DNA of 37,356 nucleotides from QAMX01 sp003149835 (GCA_959600635.1 CAUGMN010000019.1:1-37356); one strand, 5' to 3'; counted from the stretch's first letter, positions 23,175 to 32,065 are shown. Translations and numbers: made by a program. The notes: generated from the sequence alone by a model not told the origin.

Positions 23175-23216
23175 AAAAAAGGTATTGTCCCAATGCCGGA
23201 TGCTTGGGACAATACC
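23175..23216 (-). terminator. Terminator of the ribosomal protein operon
   Basis: A 13-bp perfect stem (23181-23193 with 23204-23216) and a 10-nt loop. On the minus strand it is followed by six T residues (A-run at 23175-23180 on the plus strand), 117 nt after the rplQ stop codon. Confidence 0.92.
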
Positions 23217-23332
23217 CTTGGCGCCCTTTTTTCACAGGGCCGCTGATATATGCCGGCAAGAGAAGCCGAACCGCAGGCCGCATTCCGGCGGAATGCGCCG
23301 ATCGCCGAGCGGTTCTCCCGCCTCCGTTTCGC

Positions 23333-23674
23333 TTATACCAGCTCGATGATCGCCATTTCCGCCGCGTCGCCGCGCCGCATGCCGGTGCGGATAATGCGCG
23401 TATAACCGCCGTTCCGCTCCGCATATTTCGGCGCGATCTCGTTGATCAGCTTATAGACGACCGCTTCCTTGGTGATAAACGCGAGAAGCTGCCGCTTGTT
23501 GGCCAGCGTCGGATTTTTGGCGAGGGTGATCATTTTTTCCGCGATCGGGCGAACTTCTTTCGCCCTCGTAACAGTCGTCTCGATTCTTCCGCTTTCAAAC
23601 AGATAGGTCACCATGGCGCGAAGCATTGCCTTGCGGTGATCTGTCGGTCTGCCAAGCTTACGGGTCCCGGGCAT
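23333..23674 (-). CDS. rplQ: 50S ribosomal protein L17
   Basis: A 113-residue large-subunit protein near the peptide exit tunnel. It starts with PGTRKLGRPTDHRKAMLR and has the TTVTRAKEVRPIAEKMITLA segment and a C-terminal GGYTRI. It is the last gene of the operon, 16 nt after rpoA, and is followed by a terminator. Confidence 0.98.
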   Translation of the reverse strand: MPGTRKLGRPTDHRKAMLRAMVTYLFESGRIETTVTRAKEVRPIAEKMITLAKNPTLANKRQLLAFITKEAVVYKLINEIAPKYAERNGGYTRIIRTGMRRGDAAEMAIIELV

Positions 23675-23690
23675 ATTGTTTCCTCCTTAA

Positions 23691-24641
23691 TCAGTTCTCG
23701 TCCTCGCTCTTCAAGGAGAAGCCCATGGCATGGAGCTTATTGATGACTTCTTCAAGCGATTTCTTTCCGAGATTCCGAACCTTCATCATATCTTCTTCCG
23801 TTCGGTTGACCAGATCTTCAACCGTATTGATTCCGGCGCGTTTCAGGCAATTGAACGAGCGAACCGAGAAGTCCAGCTCTTCAATCGTCATATCGAGCTG
23901 CGCGCTCTTGTTTTCATTCGGCTTATCAATGACCGCCGCCGAATTCGCAAGCTCCTTCGACAACCCGATAAAGAGCGACAGGTGATCTGTCAGAATCTTC
24001 GCCGACCACGAAACCGCTTCGGCCGCGGTCAGCGTTTTATTCGTCCAGACCTCCAACGTCAGCTTGTCGTGATCCACCGCGTCTCCGACGCGCGTGTCCT
24101 CGACGGTGTAATTGACCTTGGTGACCGGCGTGTAGATAGAGTCGATCGGGATCAGGCCGATCACCATCTGCGCCGGCTTGTTTTTCTCCGCGGAGACGTA
24201 GCCTCTGCCGCGGTTGAAGGTCAGCTCCATCGACAGCCGGGCATCCTCCGCGAGCGAGGCGATATGGTGCTCGGGGTTGAGGATCTCGACCTCGCTGTCG
24301 CCGATGATATCGCCGGCGACGATCTCGGTTTTGCCGGACGCTTCGATATACATAACCTTCGGCCCCGGCGCATGGAGCTTTGCGATAACCGATTTGAGGT
24401 TGAGGACGATCTGCGTCACGTCCTCCTTAACGCCGGGAATCGTGGAAAATTCGTGCTGTACGCCCGCGATCTTTACCGCGGTAATCGCCGAACCTTCAAG
24501 TGACGAAAGCAAAACGCGCCGCATAGAATTGCCAAGCGTCATGCCGTAACCGCGCTGCAACGGCTCGATTACAAATTTACCGTACGAGCCGTCGCCGGTC
24601 ATGTCGATGGTTTCTATCGTCGGTTTAACAAATTCTATCAT
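23691..24641 (-). CDS. rpoA: DNA-directed RNA polymerase subunit alpha
   Basis: A 316-residue alpha subunit. The N-terminal assembly domain contains GYGMTLGNSMRRVLLSSLEG. The C-terminal domain, which contacts UP elements and activators, contains SFNCLKRAGINTVEDLVNR and VRNLGKKSLEEV. I chose the start at 24641 (MIEFVKPTIE), where GGAGGG lies 6 nt upstream; an open extension of 35 residues into the long spacer is not part of the family. The gene lies 183 nt after rpsD, the widest gap in the operon. Confidence 0.98.
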   Translation of the reverse strand: MIEFVKPTIETIDMTGDGSYGKFVIEPLQRGYGMTLGNSMRRVLLSSLEGSAITAVKIAGVQHEFSTIPGVKEDVTQIVLNLKSVIAKLHAPGPKVMYIEASGKTEIVAGDIIGDSEVEILNPEHHIASLAEDARLSMELTFNRGRGYVSAEKNKPAQMVIGLIPIDSIYTPVTKVNYTVEDTRVGDAVDHDKLTLEVWTNKTLTAAEAVSWSAKILTDHLSLFIGLSKELANSAAVIDKPNENKSAQLDMTIEELDFSVRSFNCLKRAGINTVEDLVNRTEEDMMKVRNLGKKSLEEVINKLHAMGFSLKSEDEN

Positions 24642-24824
24642 AGTTACCCTCCACTTGTTACCGGCTGAACCGGCGTTTGATGTCGTGTGCCAACTTTGAG
24701 GGCCGGTTTGAACGTCATATCCAAATCCACATACCGCTCCGAACAACCTGTCCGGATAAATGCAGACAACCGCAAAGACCGGAACCGCGCAAGGCGCCGG
24801 CGACAGATGCAGCCGTCTGTCAGC
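24642..24824 (-). other. Long spacer between rpsD and rpoA
   Basis: 183 nt in an operon whose other gaps are mostly under 55 nt. On the minus strand it has a small GACAGA/TCTGTC hairpin close to the rpsD stop codon and a short CCGG-type hairpin just before the rpoA ribosome binding site. I see no T-run and no good promoter. It might carry a processing or regulatory site. Confidence 0.4.
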
Positions 24825-25454
24825 TTACTTTGAATACAACTCGACGATAAGATGCTCTTCAACCGGCAGGTCGATGTCCGCGCGGTCGGGCATAGCGATG
24901 ACCTTTGCCGCGAAGTTTGCTCCGTCTTTTTCAAGCCATTTCGGATAGGGCTTTGACGCGTTTGCTTCAATGACATCCTTGAACTTGTCGTATGCCCGGC
25001 TCTTCTCGCGCAGCGCGACGACATCGCCCGGCTTTACGCGGAACGAGGGGATATTGACCTTACGGCCGTTGACCGTGAAATGCGCGTGGTTGACGAGCTG
25101 GCGCGCCTCGGGTCTCGACATGGCGTATCCCATCCGGTAAACGACGTTGTCCAGTCTCATTTCCAGAATCGAAAGCAGATTTTCGCCGGTGATGCCGCTC
25201 TTTTTCTCGGCAAGCGCGAAATACTTCTCCATCTGGCTCTCGGAAATGCCGTAAAACCGCTTGGTCTTCTGTTTTTCTCTGAGCTGAAGCGCGTATTCGC
25301 TGGCCTTTCTGCTGCGCTGCTGGCCATGCTGGCCGGGCGCGTAAGAACGTCTGTCAACCGGGCATTTCCCGCTGAAACATTTATCGCCTTTCAGAAAAAG
25401 CTTCTGATTTTCTCTGCGGCAAAGGCGGCAGACCGCCTCCGTATATCTTGCCAT
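24825..25454 (-). CDS. rpsD: 30S ribosomal protein S4, zinc-binding form
   Basis: A 209-residue primary 16S rRNA binder. Cysteines 9, 12, 26 and 31 make the zinc site of the C+ form, which Gram-positive genomes may have alongside a cysteine-free paralogue. The S4 RNA-binding domain has RLDNVVYRMGYAMSRPEARQ and VNGRKVNIPSFRVKPGD. It follows rpsK by 36 nt, as in clostridial alpha operons. Confidence 0.98.
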   Translation of the reverse strand: MARYTEAVCRLCRRENQKLFLKGDKCFSGKCPVDRRSYAPGQHGQQRSRKASEYALQLREKQKTKRFYGISESQMEKYFALAEKKSGITGENLLSILEMRLDNVVYRMGYAMSRPEARQLVNHAHFTVNGRKVNIPSFRVKPGDVVALREKSRAYDKFKDVIEANASKPYPKWLEKDGANFAAKVIAMPDRADIDLPVEEHLIVELYSK

Positions 25455-25490
25455 ACGCTTGTATTACACCTCCATAATTTGGGCTCTGCC

Positions 25491-25895
25491 TTAAACGCGC
25501 CTTCTCTTCGGCGGGCGGCAGCCGTTGTGCGGAATCGGCGTGACATCCTTGATCATGCAGATTTCAAGGCCCGCCGCCTGCAAAGAACGGATCGCGGCTT
25601 CTCTGCCGGGACCAGGCCCTTTGACATAGACCTCGACGGTCTTCATGCCATGCTCCATAGCCGCTCTGGCCGCGGTTTCCGCTGCGGACTGCGCGGCAAA
25701 GGGCGTGCTCTTTCTCGAACCCTTAAAGCCAAGGCCGCCGGCCGACGCCCACGCGACCGCGTTGCCGTTGAGGTCGGTGATGGTGATAATAGTGTTATTA
25801 AAGGAGGAGCGGATGTGCGCGGAGCCTTTTTCAATGTTCTTTCTCTCGCGGCGTCTGCGGACAGTTGCACCCTTCTTAGCCTGTACTTTCGCCAT
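25491..25895 (-). CDS. rpsK: 30S ribosomal protein S11
   Basis: A 134-residue platform protein of the small subunit. Typical segments are NIEKGSAHIRSSFNNTIITI, GGLGFKGSRKSTPFAAQ, VKGPGPGREAAIR and the ending TPIPHNGCRPPKRRRV. It sits 18 nt after rpsM. Confidence 0.98.
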   Translation of the reverse strand: MAKVQAKKGATVRRRRERKNIEKGSAHIRSSFNNTIITITDLNGNAVAWASAGGLGFKGSRKSTPFAAQSAAETAARAAMEHGMKTVEVYVKGPGPGREAAIRSLQAAGLEICMIKDVTPIPHNGCRPPKRRRV

Positions 25896-25913
25896 TTTGG
25901 GGATTACCTCCTA

Positions 25914-26282
25914 TTACTGCTTCTTATTGGCAATGGTCTTTCTCGGACCCTTGCGCGTGCGGGCGTTTGTCTTTGTGCGCTGGCCCCTGACAGGCAGGCC
26001 TCTTCTGTGTCTCTGTCCGCGGTAACTGCCGATTTCAATCAGGCGTTTTATATCAAGCGCGACGTCTCTTCTCAGATCGCCTTCGACGCGGTAACCCTTG
26101 TCGATCTGCTCACGAAGCCTTGAAATTTCATCGTCTGTCAGATCCTTGACCCGCGTGTCGGGATTGACGCCGCTCGCTTTGAGAATGTCGTTTGACAGTT
26201 TTCTTCCGATACCGTAGATATAGGTGAGTCCGATCTCGACTCTCTTTTCTCTCGGCAGGTCTACGCCGGCTATACGTGCCAT
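25914..26282 (-). CDS. rpsM: 30S ribosomal protein S13
   Basis: A 122-residue head protein of the small subunit. MARIAGVDLPREKRVEIGLT opens it, YIYGIGRKLSNDIL holds the helix-hairpin region, and GLPVRGQRTKTNARTRKGP is the basic tail that reaches the P-site tRNA. Located 23 nt after rpmJ. Confidence 0.98.
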   Translation of the reverse strand: MARIAGVDLPREKRVEIGLTYIYGIGRKLSNDILKASGVNPDTRVKDLTDDEISRLREQIDKGYRVEGDLRRDVALDIKRLIEIGSYRGQRHRRGLPVRGQRTKTNARTRKGPRKTIANKKQ

Positions 26283-26305
26283 TTATGAACGCACCTCCTA
26301 ATTTA

Positions 26306-26422
26306 TTAACCCTGTCTTTGTTTATGCTTCGGATCATTGGGGCAAATTACCATGACCTTGCCCTTGCGCTTGATCACTTTGCACTTGTCGCACATTGGTC
26401 TGACCGATGGCCTAACTTTCAT
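26306..26422 (-). CDS. rpmJ: 50S ribosomal protein L36, zinc-binding form
   Basis: A 38-residue protein found by translating the minus strand between infA and rpsM. It begins MKVRPSVRPMCDKCKVIKRK and ends with PNDPKHKQRQG. Zinc ligands Cys11, Cys14, Cys27 and His33 are present, marking the C+ type. It is too short for most gene-length cut-offs, but sequence, position and length agree fully with the family. Confidence 0.97.
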   Translation of the reverse strand: MKVRPSVRPMCDKCKVIKRKGKVMVICPNDPKHKQRQG

Positions 26423-26475
26423 ATTCTTTGCTCCTTTTGCCGGAATGCCCGGCCATACTCAAACTTGTTGCCGCC

Positions 26476-26694
26476 CTATTTCGTCCGCCACGTGATCCGG
26501 CCCTTCGTCAGGTCATACGGCGACATCTCCACCGTCACCTTGTCGCCGGGCAGAATCTTGATATAATTCATCCGCAGCTTTCCGGAGATATGAGCGAGTA
26601 TTTTGTGACCGTTTTGCAGCTCAACCCGGAACATCGCGTTCGGCAAAGCCTCCGAAACAATGCCTTCAAGCTCGATTACGTCGTCTTTTGCCAT
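26476..26694 (-). CDS. infA: Translation initiation factor IF-1
   Basis: A 72-residue OB-fold protein that occupies the ribosomal A site during initiation. It begins MAKDDVIELEGIVSEALPNA and has FRVELQNGHKILAHISGKLR and the ending YDLTKGRITWRTK. It lies between map and rpmJ. The small KOW-domain gene often found next to map in clostridia is not here. Confidence 0.98.
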   Translation of the reverse strand: MAKDDVIELEGIVSEALPNAMFRVELQNGHKILAHISGKLRMNYIKILPGDKVTVEMSPYDLTKGRITWRTK

Positions 26695-26748
26695 AAGCTG
26701 TCTCAGCCTCCGTTCAATCTATCCGTGATCGCTGATTCTTCGACCGGC

Positions 26749-27513
26749 CTACTTTGTCAGCAGCTCCGGTTCGCCGTTTGTGATCAGCACCGTATGCTCA
26801 TAGTGGGCGCTCAGCTTTTTATCGATCGTCACAACCGTCCACTTGTCACTGAGAATCTTGACCGCCCATGTGCCGGCGTTAATCATCGGCTCGATGGCGA
26901 TCGTCATCCCCGGCACGAGCCGCGGGTTGTTGTATTCTCCGCTTTCATGCCTTTCCACGTAATTCGGAACGCTCGGATCTTCATGCATTTCCGTCCCGAT
27001 TCCGTGGCCGGTAAAAGCCCGGACGACCGAAAAGCCGTTCCCCTCCGCATACGTCTGTACCGCGCGTGATATGTCGGAAATCCGCTTGCCGGCGACGCAG
27101 ACCTTCAAAGCCTCGAAAAAGCTCTGTCGTGTCACGTCGATCAGCTTCTGCGCCGCCTCCGAAATCTTCCCCGCATAAAAGGTCGCCGCGGTGTCTCCGT
27201 GATAACCGTGCATCTTGGCGCCGACGTCGATCTTGACGAGGTCGCCGTCGTGAATAACCCTTTTTTTGCTGGGGATCCCGTGTATCACTTCTTCATTGAT
27301 GGACACACACACCGCAGCCGGATAGCCATGGTAATTCAGGAAACTCGGCTCTGCTTCGTACTGTTTCAGCGTGTCGCGAACAACCGTGTCGATATCGGCG
27401 GTCGTGACACCGGCGGCCACCGCGGCGCCCGCAGCCTCGCGGGCCGCGGATGCCGCGCGGCCTGCCATGCGCATGCATTCAATCGCTTCTTGGGATTTGA
27501 TACTGATTGTCAT
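26749..27513 (-). CDS. map: Type I methionine aminopeptidase
   Basis: A 254-residue metallo-enzyme that removes the initiator methionine from nascent proteins. The pita-bread fold ligands appear in order: the Asp of VKIDVGAKMHGYHGD and the second Asp 11 residues on, the His of GHGIGTEMHED, the Glu of IEPMIN and the final Glu of YEHTVLIT. It overlaps adk by 4 nt, implying coupled translation. It lacks the N-terminal SH3-binding zinc extension of some Firmicute forms. Confidence 0.97.
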   Translation of the reverse strand: MTISIKSQEAIECMRMAGRAASAAREAAGAAVAAGVTTADIDTVVRDTLKQYEAEPSFLNYHGYPAAVCVSINEEVIHGIPSKKRVIHDGDLVKIDVGAKMHGYHGDTAATFYAGKISEAAQKLIDVTRQSFFEALKVCVAGKRISDISRAVQTYAEGNGFSVVRAFTGHGIGTEMHEDPSVPNYVERHESGEYNNPRLVPGMTIAIEPMINAGTWAVKILSDKWTVVTIDKKLSAHYEHTVLITNGEPELLTK

Positions 27514-28148
27514 ACGGACTGCCCTAACGCCTTGAAAATCAGCGCTGTCGTCGCCTCAACGGTTCCGTTGCCGTCAATGCAGACGAGCTTGCCCCGTTTT
27601 TCATAGAAGGCCTTGACCGGCTCGGTCAGCTCATGGTAAACGCGCAGGCGCTCGCGGACCGTTTCCGCCTTGTCGTCCACACGCTGTACAAGGGCCGCGC
27701 CGCATTTGTCGCAGCTGCCCTCCGAGGCGGGCGGGTTAAACTTTAAATGGAAAGATTCGCCGCAGGCCGGACAGACTCTGCGCCCGGACATGCGCTCTTC
27801 AATCGCGCCGTCGTCCACTTCCAGAGAGATCACCTTATCGATGGTGATGCCCATCGCGTCGAGCGCCTCCGCCTGCGGAATCGTGCGCGGAAAGCCGTCT
27901 AACACATAACCGCCGGCGCAGTCGTCGTGAGAGATGCGGTCGGAAAGCATTTTGACGACCACCTCGTCGGGCACAAGCGCGCCCTTCTCGGTGTACTGTT
28001 TCGCCTGCAAGCCGGCCTCTGTCCCTTTGGCGATCGCCTCGCGGATGATGTTGCCTGTGGAAATCGTCGGGATATGCAGCGCCTCATTGATGGCCGAGGC
28101 CTGCGTTCCCTTGCCGGCGCCCGGGGCGCCGAATAAGATCAGCTTCAT
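27510..28148 (-). CDS. adk: Adenylate kinase, zinc-LID form
   Basis: Interconverts ATP and AMP with two ADP. The 212-residue protein has the P-loop GAPGAGKGTQ (8-17), the AMP-binding STGNIIREA segment and GYVLDGFPRT. The LID carries a CPAC...CDKC four-cysteine zinc site, typical of Gram-positive adenylate kinases. It follows secY by 30 nt and overlaps map. Confidence 0.98.
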   Translation of the reverse strand: MKLILFGAPGAGKGTQASAINEALHIPTISTGNIIREAIAKGTEAGLQAKQYTEKGALVPDEVVVKMLSDRISHDDCAGGYVLDGFPRTIPQAEALDAMGITIDKVISLEVDDGAIEERMSGRRVCPACGESFHLKFNPPASEGSCDKCGAALVQRVDDKAETVRERLRVYHELTEPVKAFYEKRGKLVCIDGNGTVEATTALIFKALGQSV

Positions 28149-28178
28149 TTTTTCAAATCCTCCGAGTCCGTCCGCAGT

Positions 28179-29510
28179 TTATTCAAGGAAGCCCTTGTAA
28201 TGACGCATAATCATCTGGGATTCCAGCTGCTGGACCGTTTCAAGCGCGACACCGACGACGATTAACAGCGTCGTTCCGCCCAGGGCAAGGCTGCCGAGGC
28301 TCTCGGAAAAAGCGCTGACGATAATCGGCAGGATCGCGATAAAGGCGAGGAAGAGCGCGCCGATGACGGTGATGTTCTTCATGACGCGGCTGATGTATTC
28401 GGCCGTCGGCCGTCCCGGGCGCAGACCCGGAATAAAGCCGCCGTTGTTCTTCATGTTGTTCGCCACCTCAATCGGGTTGAACTGCGCGAACGCATAGAAG
28501 AAGCTGAACGCGATGATGAGGACAAAGTAAAGAATGATATACACCGCGCTCGGCGCCTGTGTGTATTTCAGGAAATAGAACCAGAAGCCGCCTGTGGGCT
28601 TCGGGAAAAACGACGCGATCATGGTCGGCAGGCTGACGATGCTCGACGCAAAGATGATCGGCAGAACGCCCGTCATGTTGACTTTGAGCGGGATGTAGCT
28701 AGCTTGACCGCCGTACACCTTTTTGCCGATGACACGCTTTGCATACTGCACCTGCAATCTCCGCTCGGCGTTGCTGACCCAGACGACCACGCCGATCAGG
28801 ACGATCGTGGCCAGAATCAGCGGCACAAGAACGAAGATCGACAGCGAACCGTTTCTCACCGAGTCGATCGCCGACGTCACGAGAACCGGGAAACGCGAAA
28901 GAATACCGGCAAAGAGAATCATCGAGATGCCGTTGCCGATGCCCTTGTTGGTGATCTGCTCGCCGAGCCACATGACCAGCGCCGTGCCGGCCGTGAACGT
29001 CAGGATAATCACGATGGCGACCAAAACCTTATCGACCGACAGGTTCGAGGTGAAAACGCCCGTTTTCAGAATCGACGTGCCGTCCGTCATCGTCTGTCTG
29101 AGCAGGGTGATGTAATAGACAAAGCCCGACAGCAGACCGAGGCCGACAGTCGCATAGCGCGTGATCATCGCCTGCTTTTTCCGGCCTTCCTCGCCGCCCT
29201 CTTTGACCATGCGCTCCATCGCCGGAATCGCCATCGTCAGAAGCTGTACGATAATCGACGCGGTGATGTACGGCGAAATGGACAGCGCGAAAATCGTCGC
29301 CGCCGTGAAAGAGCCGCCGGTCAGCATGTTCAGGTACCCGTAGAATGCGTTTTCGCCCTGCGCGGTGAACATCGCTTCCAGCGCCGTGGAGTTGATAAAC
29401 GGAATCGGAATGGAGTTGCCTAAACGATAGATGACCAAGATCAATACGGTGAACAGAATCTTCTTGCGAAGCTCCGGAATCTTCCACGCGTTGACTATCG
29501 TTTTAAACAT
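28179..29510 (-). CDS. secY: Protein translocase channel subunit SecY
   Basis: A 443-residue membrane protein with ten transmembrane segments that forms the Sec export pore. The start IPELRKKILFTVLILVIYRL, SISPYITASIIVQLL, the cytoplasmic GLRPGRPTAEYI loop and a C-terminal QLESQMIMRHYKGFL are all as expected. It begins only one base before the rplO stop codon, as in other spc operons. Confidence 0.98.
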   Translation of the reverse strand: MFKTIVNAWKIPELRKKILFTVLILVIYRLGNSIPIPFINSTALEAMFTAQGENAFYGYLNMLTGGSFTAATIFALSISPYITASIIVQLLTMAIPAMERMVKEGGEEGRKKQAMITRYATVGLGLLSGFVYYITLLRQTMTDGTSILKTGVFTSNLSVDKVLVAIVIILTFTAGTALVMWLGEQITNKGIGNGISMILFAGILSRFPVLVTSAIDSVRNGSLSIFVLVPLILATIVLIGVVVWVSNAERRLQVQYAKRVIGKKVYGGQASYIPLKVNMTGVLPIIFASSIVSLPTMIASFFPKPTGGFWFYFLKYTQAPSAVYIILYFVLIIAFSFFYAFAQFNPIEVANNMKNNGGFIPGLRPGRPTAEYISRVMKNITVIGALFLAFIAILPIIVSAFSESLGSLALGGTTLLIVVGVALETVQQLESQMIMRHYKGFLE

Positions 29511-29511
29511 C

Positions 29512-29952
29512 TTATATCACCTCGACATTTCCGCCTTTGGCCTCAATTTTTTCCTTGGCCGACTCGGAAAATGCGGTTGCCTTTACGGTGATTTTCTTGG
29601 TGAGCTCTCCGTTGCCCAAAATCTTAATGCCGTTATAAACTTTCTTGACAAGTCCGCTCTCAATCAGCTCGTCAATGCCGACGACGGCGCCGTCGTCGAA
29701 CCGGTTCAGATCCGCGACGTTGACGACCGCGTAACGGGTTGCAAAAATGTTGGTAAAGCCGCGCTTGGGCAGACGGAGGTGCAGCGGCATCTGGCCGCCT
29801 TCAAAGCCGGGCCGGACACCGCCGCCGGAGCGAGCGTTCTGTCCCTTATGACCCCTGCCGCCGGTCTTGCCGTTCCCCGTACCGATGCCGCGCCCTTTTC
29901 TCTTGGCTTCCTTGACGGAACCGGCGGCCGGCGACAAATCATTGAGTCTCAT
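29512..29952 (-). CDS. rplO: 50S ribosomal protein L15
   Basis: A 146-residue protein with the long glycine/arginine-rich start KRKGRGIGTGNGKTGGRGHK, the RPGFEGGQMPLHLRLPKRGF segment and a globular C-terminus. Located 17 nt after rpmD and one base from secY. Confidence 0.98.
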   Translation of the reverse strand: MRLNDLSPAAGSVKEAKRKGRGIGTGNGKTGGRGHKGQNARSGGGVRPGFEGGQMPLHLRLPKRGFTNIFATRYAVVNVADLNRFDDGAVVGIDELIESGLVKKVYNGIKILGNGELTKKITVKATAFSESAKEKIEAKGGNVEVI

Positions 29953-29969
29953 ACTCCCGTACCTCCTGC

Positions 29970-30158
29970 TTATACGTTCTCAACCTTGACAAGGTAGCTG
30001 ATCTGGGAGATTTTTCCCTGCGTCGCCGCGCTGTCAGGCTGAATGGTGGAATCGTCGATCTTGCGGAGACCGAGCGAATGCGCCGTGGCAATGTGCTTGT
30101 CGTGTCTGCCGTTCAGGCTCTTGACAAGCGTGATCTTGACCTTCGCTTCGTTAGACAT
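29970..30158 (-). CDS. rpmD: 50S ribosomal protein L30
   Basis: A 62-residue protein with VKITLVKSLNGRHDKHIATA, LGLRKIDDSTIQPDSAATQG and a terminal ISQISYLVKVENV. Bacterial L30 of usual length. Confidence 0.97.
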   Translation of the reverse strand: MSNEAKVKITLVKSLNGRHDKHIATAHSLGLRKIDDSTIQPDSAATQGKISQISYLVKVENV

Positions 30159-30173
30159 GTCAGCTCCGCCCCC

Positions 30174-30677
30174 TTAACCCTGAATTTCGTCGACTGTTTT
30201 CCCGCGCGTGCGGGCAACGTCTTCGGCGCATTTCAGCGCCTTCAAACCTTCGACCGTCGCGGTGACGACGTTCTGCTGGTTGTTGGAACGCAGCGACTTC
30301 GTTCTGATGTCGCGAATCCCCGCCGCTTCCATAACCTGGCGAACAGGGCCGCCGGCGATAACGCCCGTGCCCTCGGGAGCCGGCTTCAACAGAACCTCCG
30401 CCGCGCCGAACTTGCCGATGATCTCGTGCGGAATCGTCGTTCCGACCGTGGAAACCCTGAACAGGTTCTTCTTCGCGTCGGCAATCGCCTTGCGGATCGC
30501 GTCGGGCGTCTCATTCGCCTTGCCGATGCCATAGCCGATCAGGCCGTTGCCGTCGCCGACGACGACGAGCGCGCTCCATTTCATGATCCGGCCGCCCTTG
30601 ACCGTTTTCGAAACGCGGCGCATGCCGACCAAGCGCTCTTGAAGCTCCAAATTAGAGGTGTCAATTTTTAAAGGCAT
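30174..30677 (-). CDS. rpsE: 30S ribosomal protein S5
   Basis: A 167-residue protein of the small-subunit accuracy centre. It has the dsRBD-like start with VGMRRVSKTVKGGRIMKWSA, the loop VVGDGNGLIGYGIGKANETP and the C-terminal GTGVIAGGPVRQVMEAAGI. It is 15 nt after rplR. Confidence 0.98.
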   Translation of the reverse strand: MPLKIDTSNLELQERLVGMRRVSKTVKGGRIMKWSALVVVGDGNGLIGYGIGKANETPDAIRKAIADAKKNLFRVSTVGTTIPHEIIGKFGAAEVLLKPAPEGTGVIAGGPVRQVMEAAGIRDIRTKSLRSNNQQNVVTATVEGLKALKCAEDVARTRGKTVDEIQG

Positions 30678-30692
30678 TTGGTTGTCCTCCCG

Positions 30693-31052
30693 TTAAAACT
30701 CAAGGCCGCTCTCGCGGGCGCCCTCGGCCAGCTCCTGCACACGGCCGTGATACAGGTATCCGCCGCGGTCAAAGACGACCGCGCCGATACCGGCGGCCTT
30801 TGCGCGCTCGCCGATCAGCTTGCCGACCTTGCGGGCGGCTTCCTTGTTGCCGCCGGTCATGCCGAAATCCTTCTCCGTAGACGAGGCGGTGACCAGCGTC
30901 GCGCCCTTCGTATCGTCGATGATCTGGGCGTATATATGGTTGGTGCTCCTGTATACGTTCAGGCGCGGGCGCTCCGCGGTTCCGGAGATCTTGCCGCGGA
31001 CCCTGCGGTGCCTTTTCAGGCGCTGGACGTTCTTATCCATTTTGGAAACCAT
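30693..31052 (-). CDS. rplR: 50S ribosomal protein L18
   Basis: A 119-residue 5S rRNA binder. RHRRVRGKISGTAERPRLNV, RSTNHIYAQIIDD and the ending FDRGGYLYHGRVQELAEGAR are family hallmarks. Confidence 0.98.
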   Translation of the reverse strand: MVSKMDKNVQRLKRHRRVRGKISGTAERPRLNVYRSTNHIYAQIIDDTKGATLVTASSTEKDFGMTGGNKEAARKVGKLIGERAKAAGIGAVVFDRGGYLYHGRVQELAEGARESGLEF

Positions 31053-31069
31053 TTTGTTGAACCCCCGCT

Positions 31070-31618
31070 TTACTTCTTCTTAGCCGCGGTCTTGCCTTCT
31101 TTACGGCGAATGACCTCTGTCGCATACTTAATGCCTTTGCCAAGGTACGGCTCGGGCGGACGAATCTTGCGAATTTCAGCGGCCATCTGACCCACCGCCT
31201 GCTTATTGGGACCGGAGACGACAATTTTGTTGGGCGCCGGCACTTCAATGGTCAGCTCGTCGCGTTCGTCAACGAACACCTGATGCGAGTAACCGACGTT
31301 GAGCACGAGCTGCTTGCCCTGCTTTGCGGCGCGGTAACCGACGCCGTTGATTTCAAGCTCTTTTTTATAGCCGTTGGTAACGCCTTCGACCATGTTGGCG
31401 ACCAGCGTGCGCGACAGCCCGTGCAGGGCGCGCGCCTGATTGCTCTCGTCCTTGCGCGTCACGTTGATGACGGTTCCGTCAACAGCCACCGTAATGCACG
31501 GCGCAATTTTTTCGCTCAGCGTCGTCTTGGCGCCCTTGACGGTCACGGTGTTGTCGCTGCCGACCGTCACCGTAACGCCTGCGGGAATGTTGATTGGCAG
31601 TTTACCGATTCTTGACAT
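31070..31618 (-). CDS. rplF: 50S ribosomal protein L6
   Basis: A 182-residue protein with two related domains. It starts MSRIGKLPINIPAGVTVTVG, has the middle NMVEGVTNGYKKELEINGVG, and the C-terminal signature RKIRPPEPYLGKGIKYATEV with a Lys-rich tail. Confidence 0.98.
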   Translation of the reverse strand: MSRIGKLPINIPAGVTVTVGSDNTVTVKGAKTTLSEKIAPCITVAVDGTVINVTRKDESNQARALHGLSRTLVANMVEGVTNGYKKELEINGVGYRAAKQGKQLVLNVGYSHQVFVDERDELTIEVPAPNKIVVSGPNKQAVGQMAAEIRKIRPPEPYLGKGIKYATEVIRRKEGKTAAKKK

Positions 31619-31633
31619 TTTCCATTTCCTCCC

Positions 31634-32032
31634 TTACCAGACAAATGCCAGAACTTCGCCGCCGACATGCAGGTTTCTCGCCTTCTTGTCGGTTACGATG
31701 CCCTTGGAAGTGGAGATGATCGCGATGCCAAGACCTTTTAAAACCTTCGGCATATCCTCCACGCCGGCGTATACGCGCAGACCGGGCTTTGAGACGCGGC
31801 GAAGACCGGTGATGGCCGACTCCTTGTTCTGCCCGTATTTCAGCGTAATACGGATGATACCCTGCGAGCCGTCGTCGATAAACTGGAGGTTTTTAATATA
31901 TCCTTCACTGAGCAAAATCTCAGCTATGGTCTTTTTCGCGTTCGACGCGGGAATATCGACCGATTCATGGTGATAAGAACTCGCGTTGCGGATTCTCGTC
32001 AGCATATCGGCGATAGGATCTGTTGTGTGCAT
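31634..32032 (-). CDS. rpsH: 30S ribosomal protein S8
   Basis: A 132-residue primary 16S rRNA binder that in Escherichia coli also represses its own operon. TDPIADMLTRIRNA opens it and the C-terminal signature STSKGIVTDKKARNLHVGGE is intact. Confidence 0.98.
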   Translation of the reverse strand: MHTTDPIADMLTRIRNASSYHHESVDIPASNAKKTIAEILLSEGYIKNLQFIDDGSQGIIRITLKYGQNKESAITGLRRVSKPGLRVYAGVEDMPKVLKGLGIAIISTSKGIVTDKKARNLHVGGEVLAFVW

Positions 32033-32065
32033 TTCGCAGCCTCCTTACAAATACTCAGCGTTGTC

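Larger units (their letters stand above)
22889..23332. other. Convergent intergenic region with back-to-back terminators
   Basis: These 444 nt separate converging transcripts. They hold a plus-strand terminator (23035-23080), a minus-strand terminator (23175-23216) and a short CGCATTCC/GGAATGCG hairpin (23279-23297) just after rplQ. A minus-strand frame at about 22930-23028 has coding-like composition but no start codon. I see no gene. Confidence 0.6.

Noticed and set aside
22928..23743. Plus-strand frame through both terminators into rplQ
   Set aside because: It crosses two terminator hairpins and runs antisense to rplQ and rpoA; no ribosome binding site.
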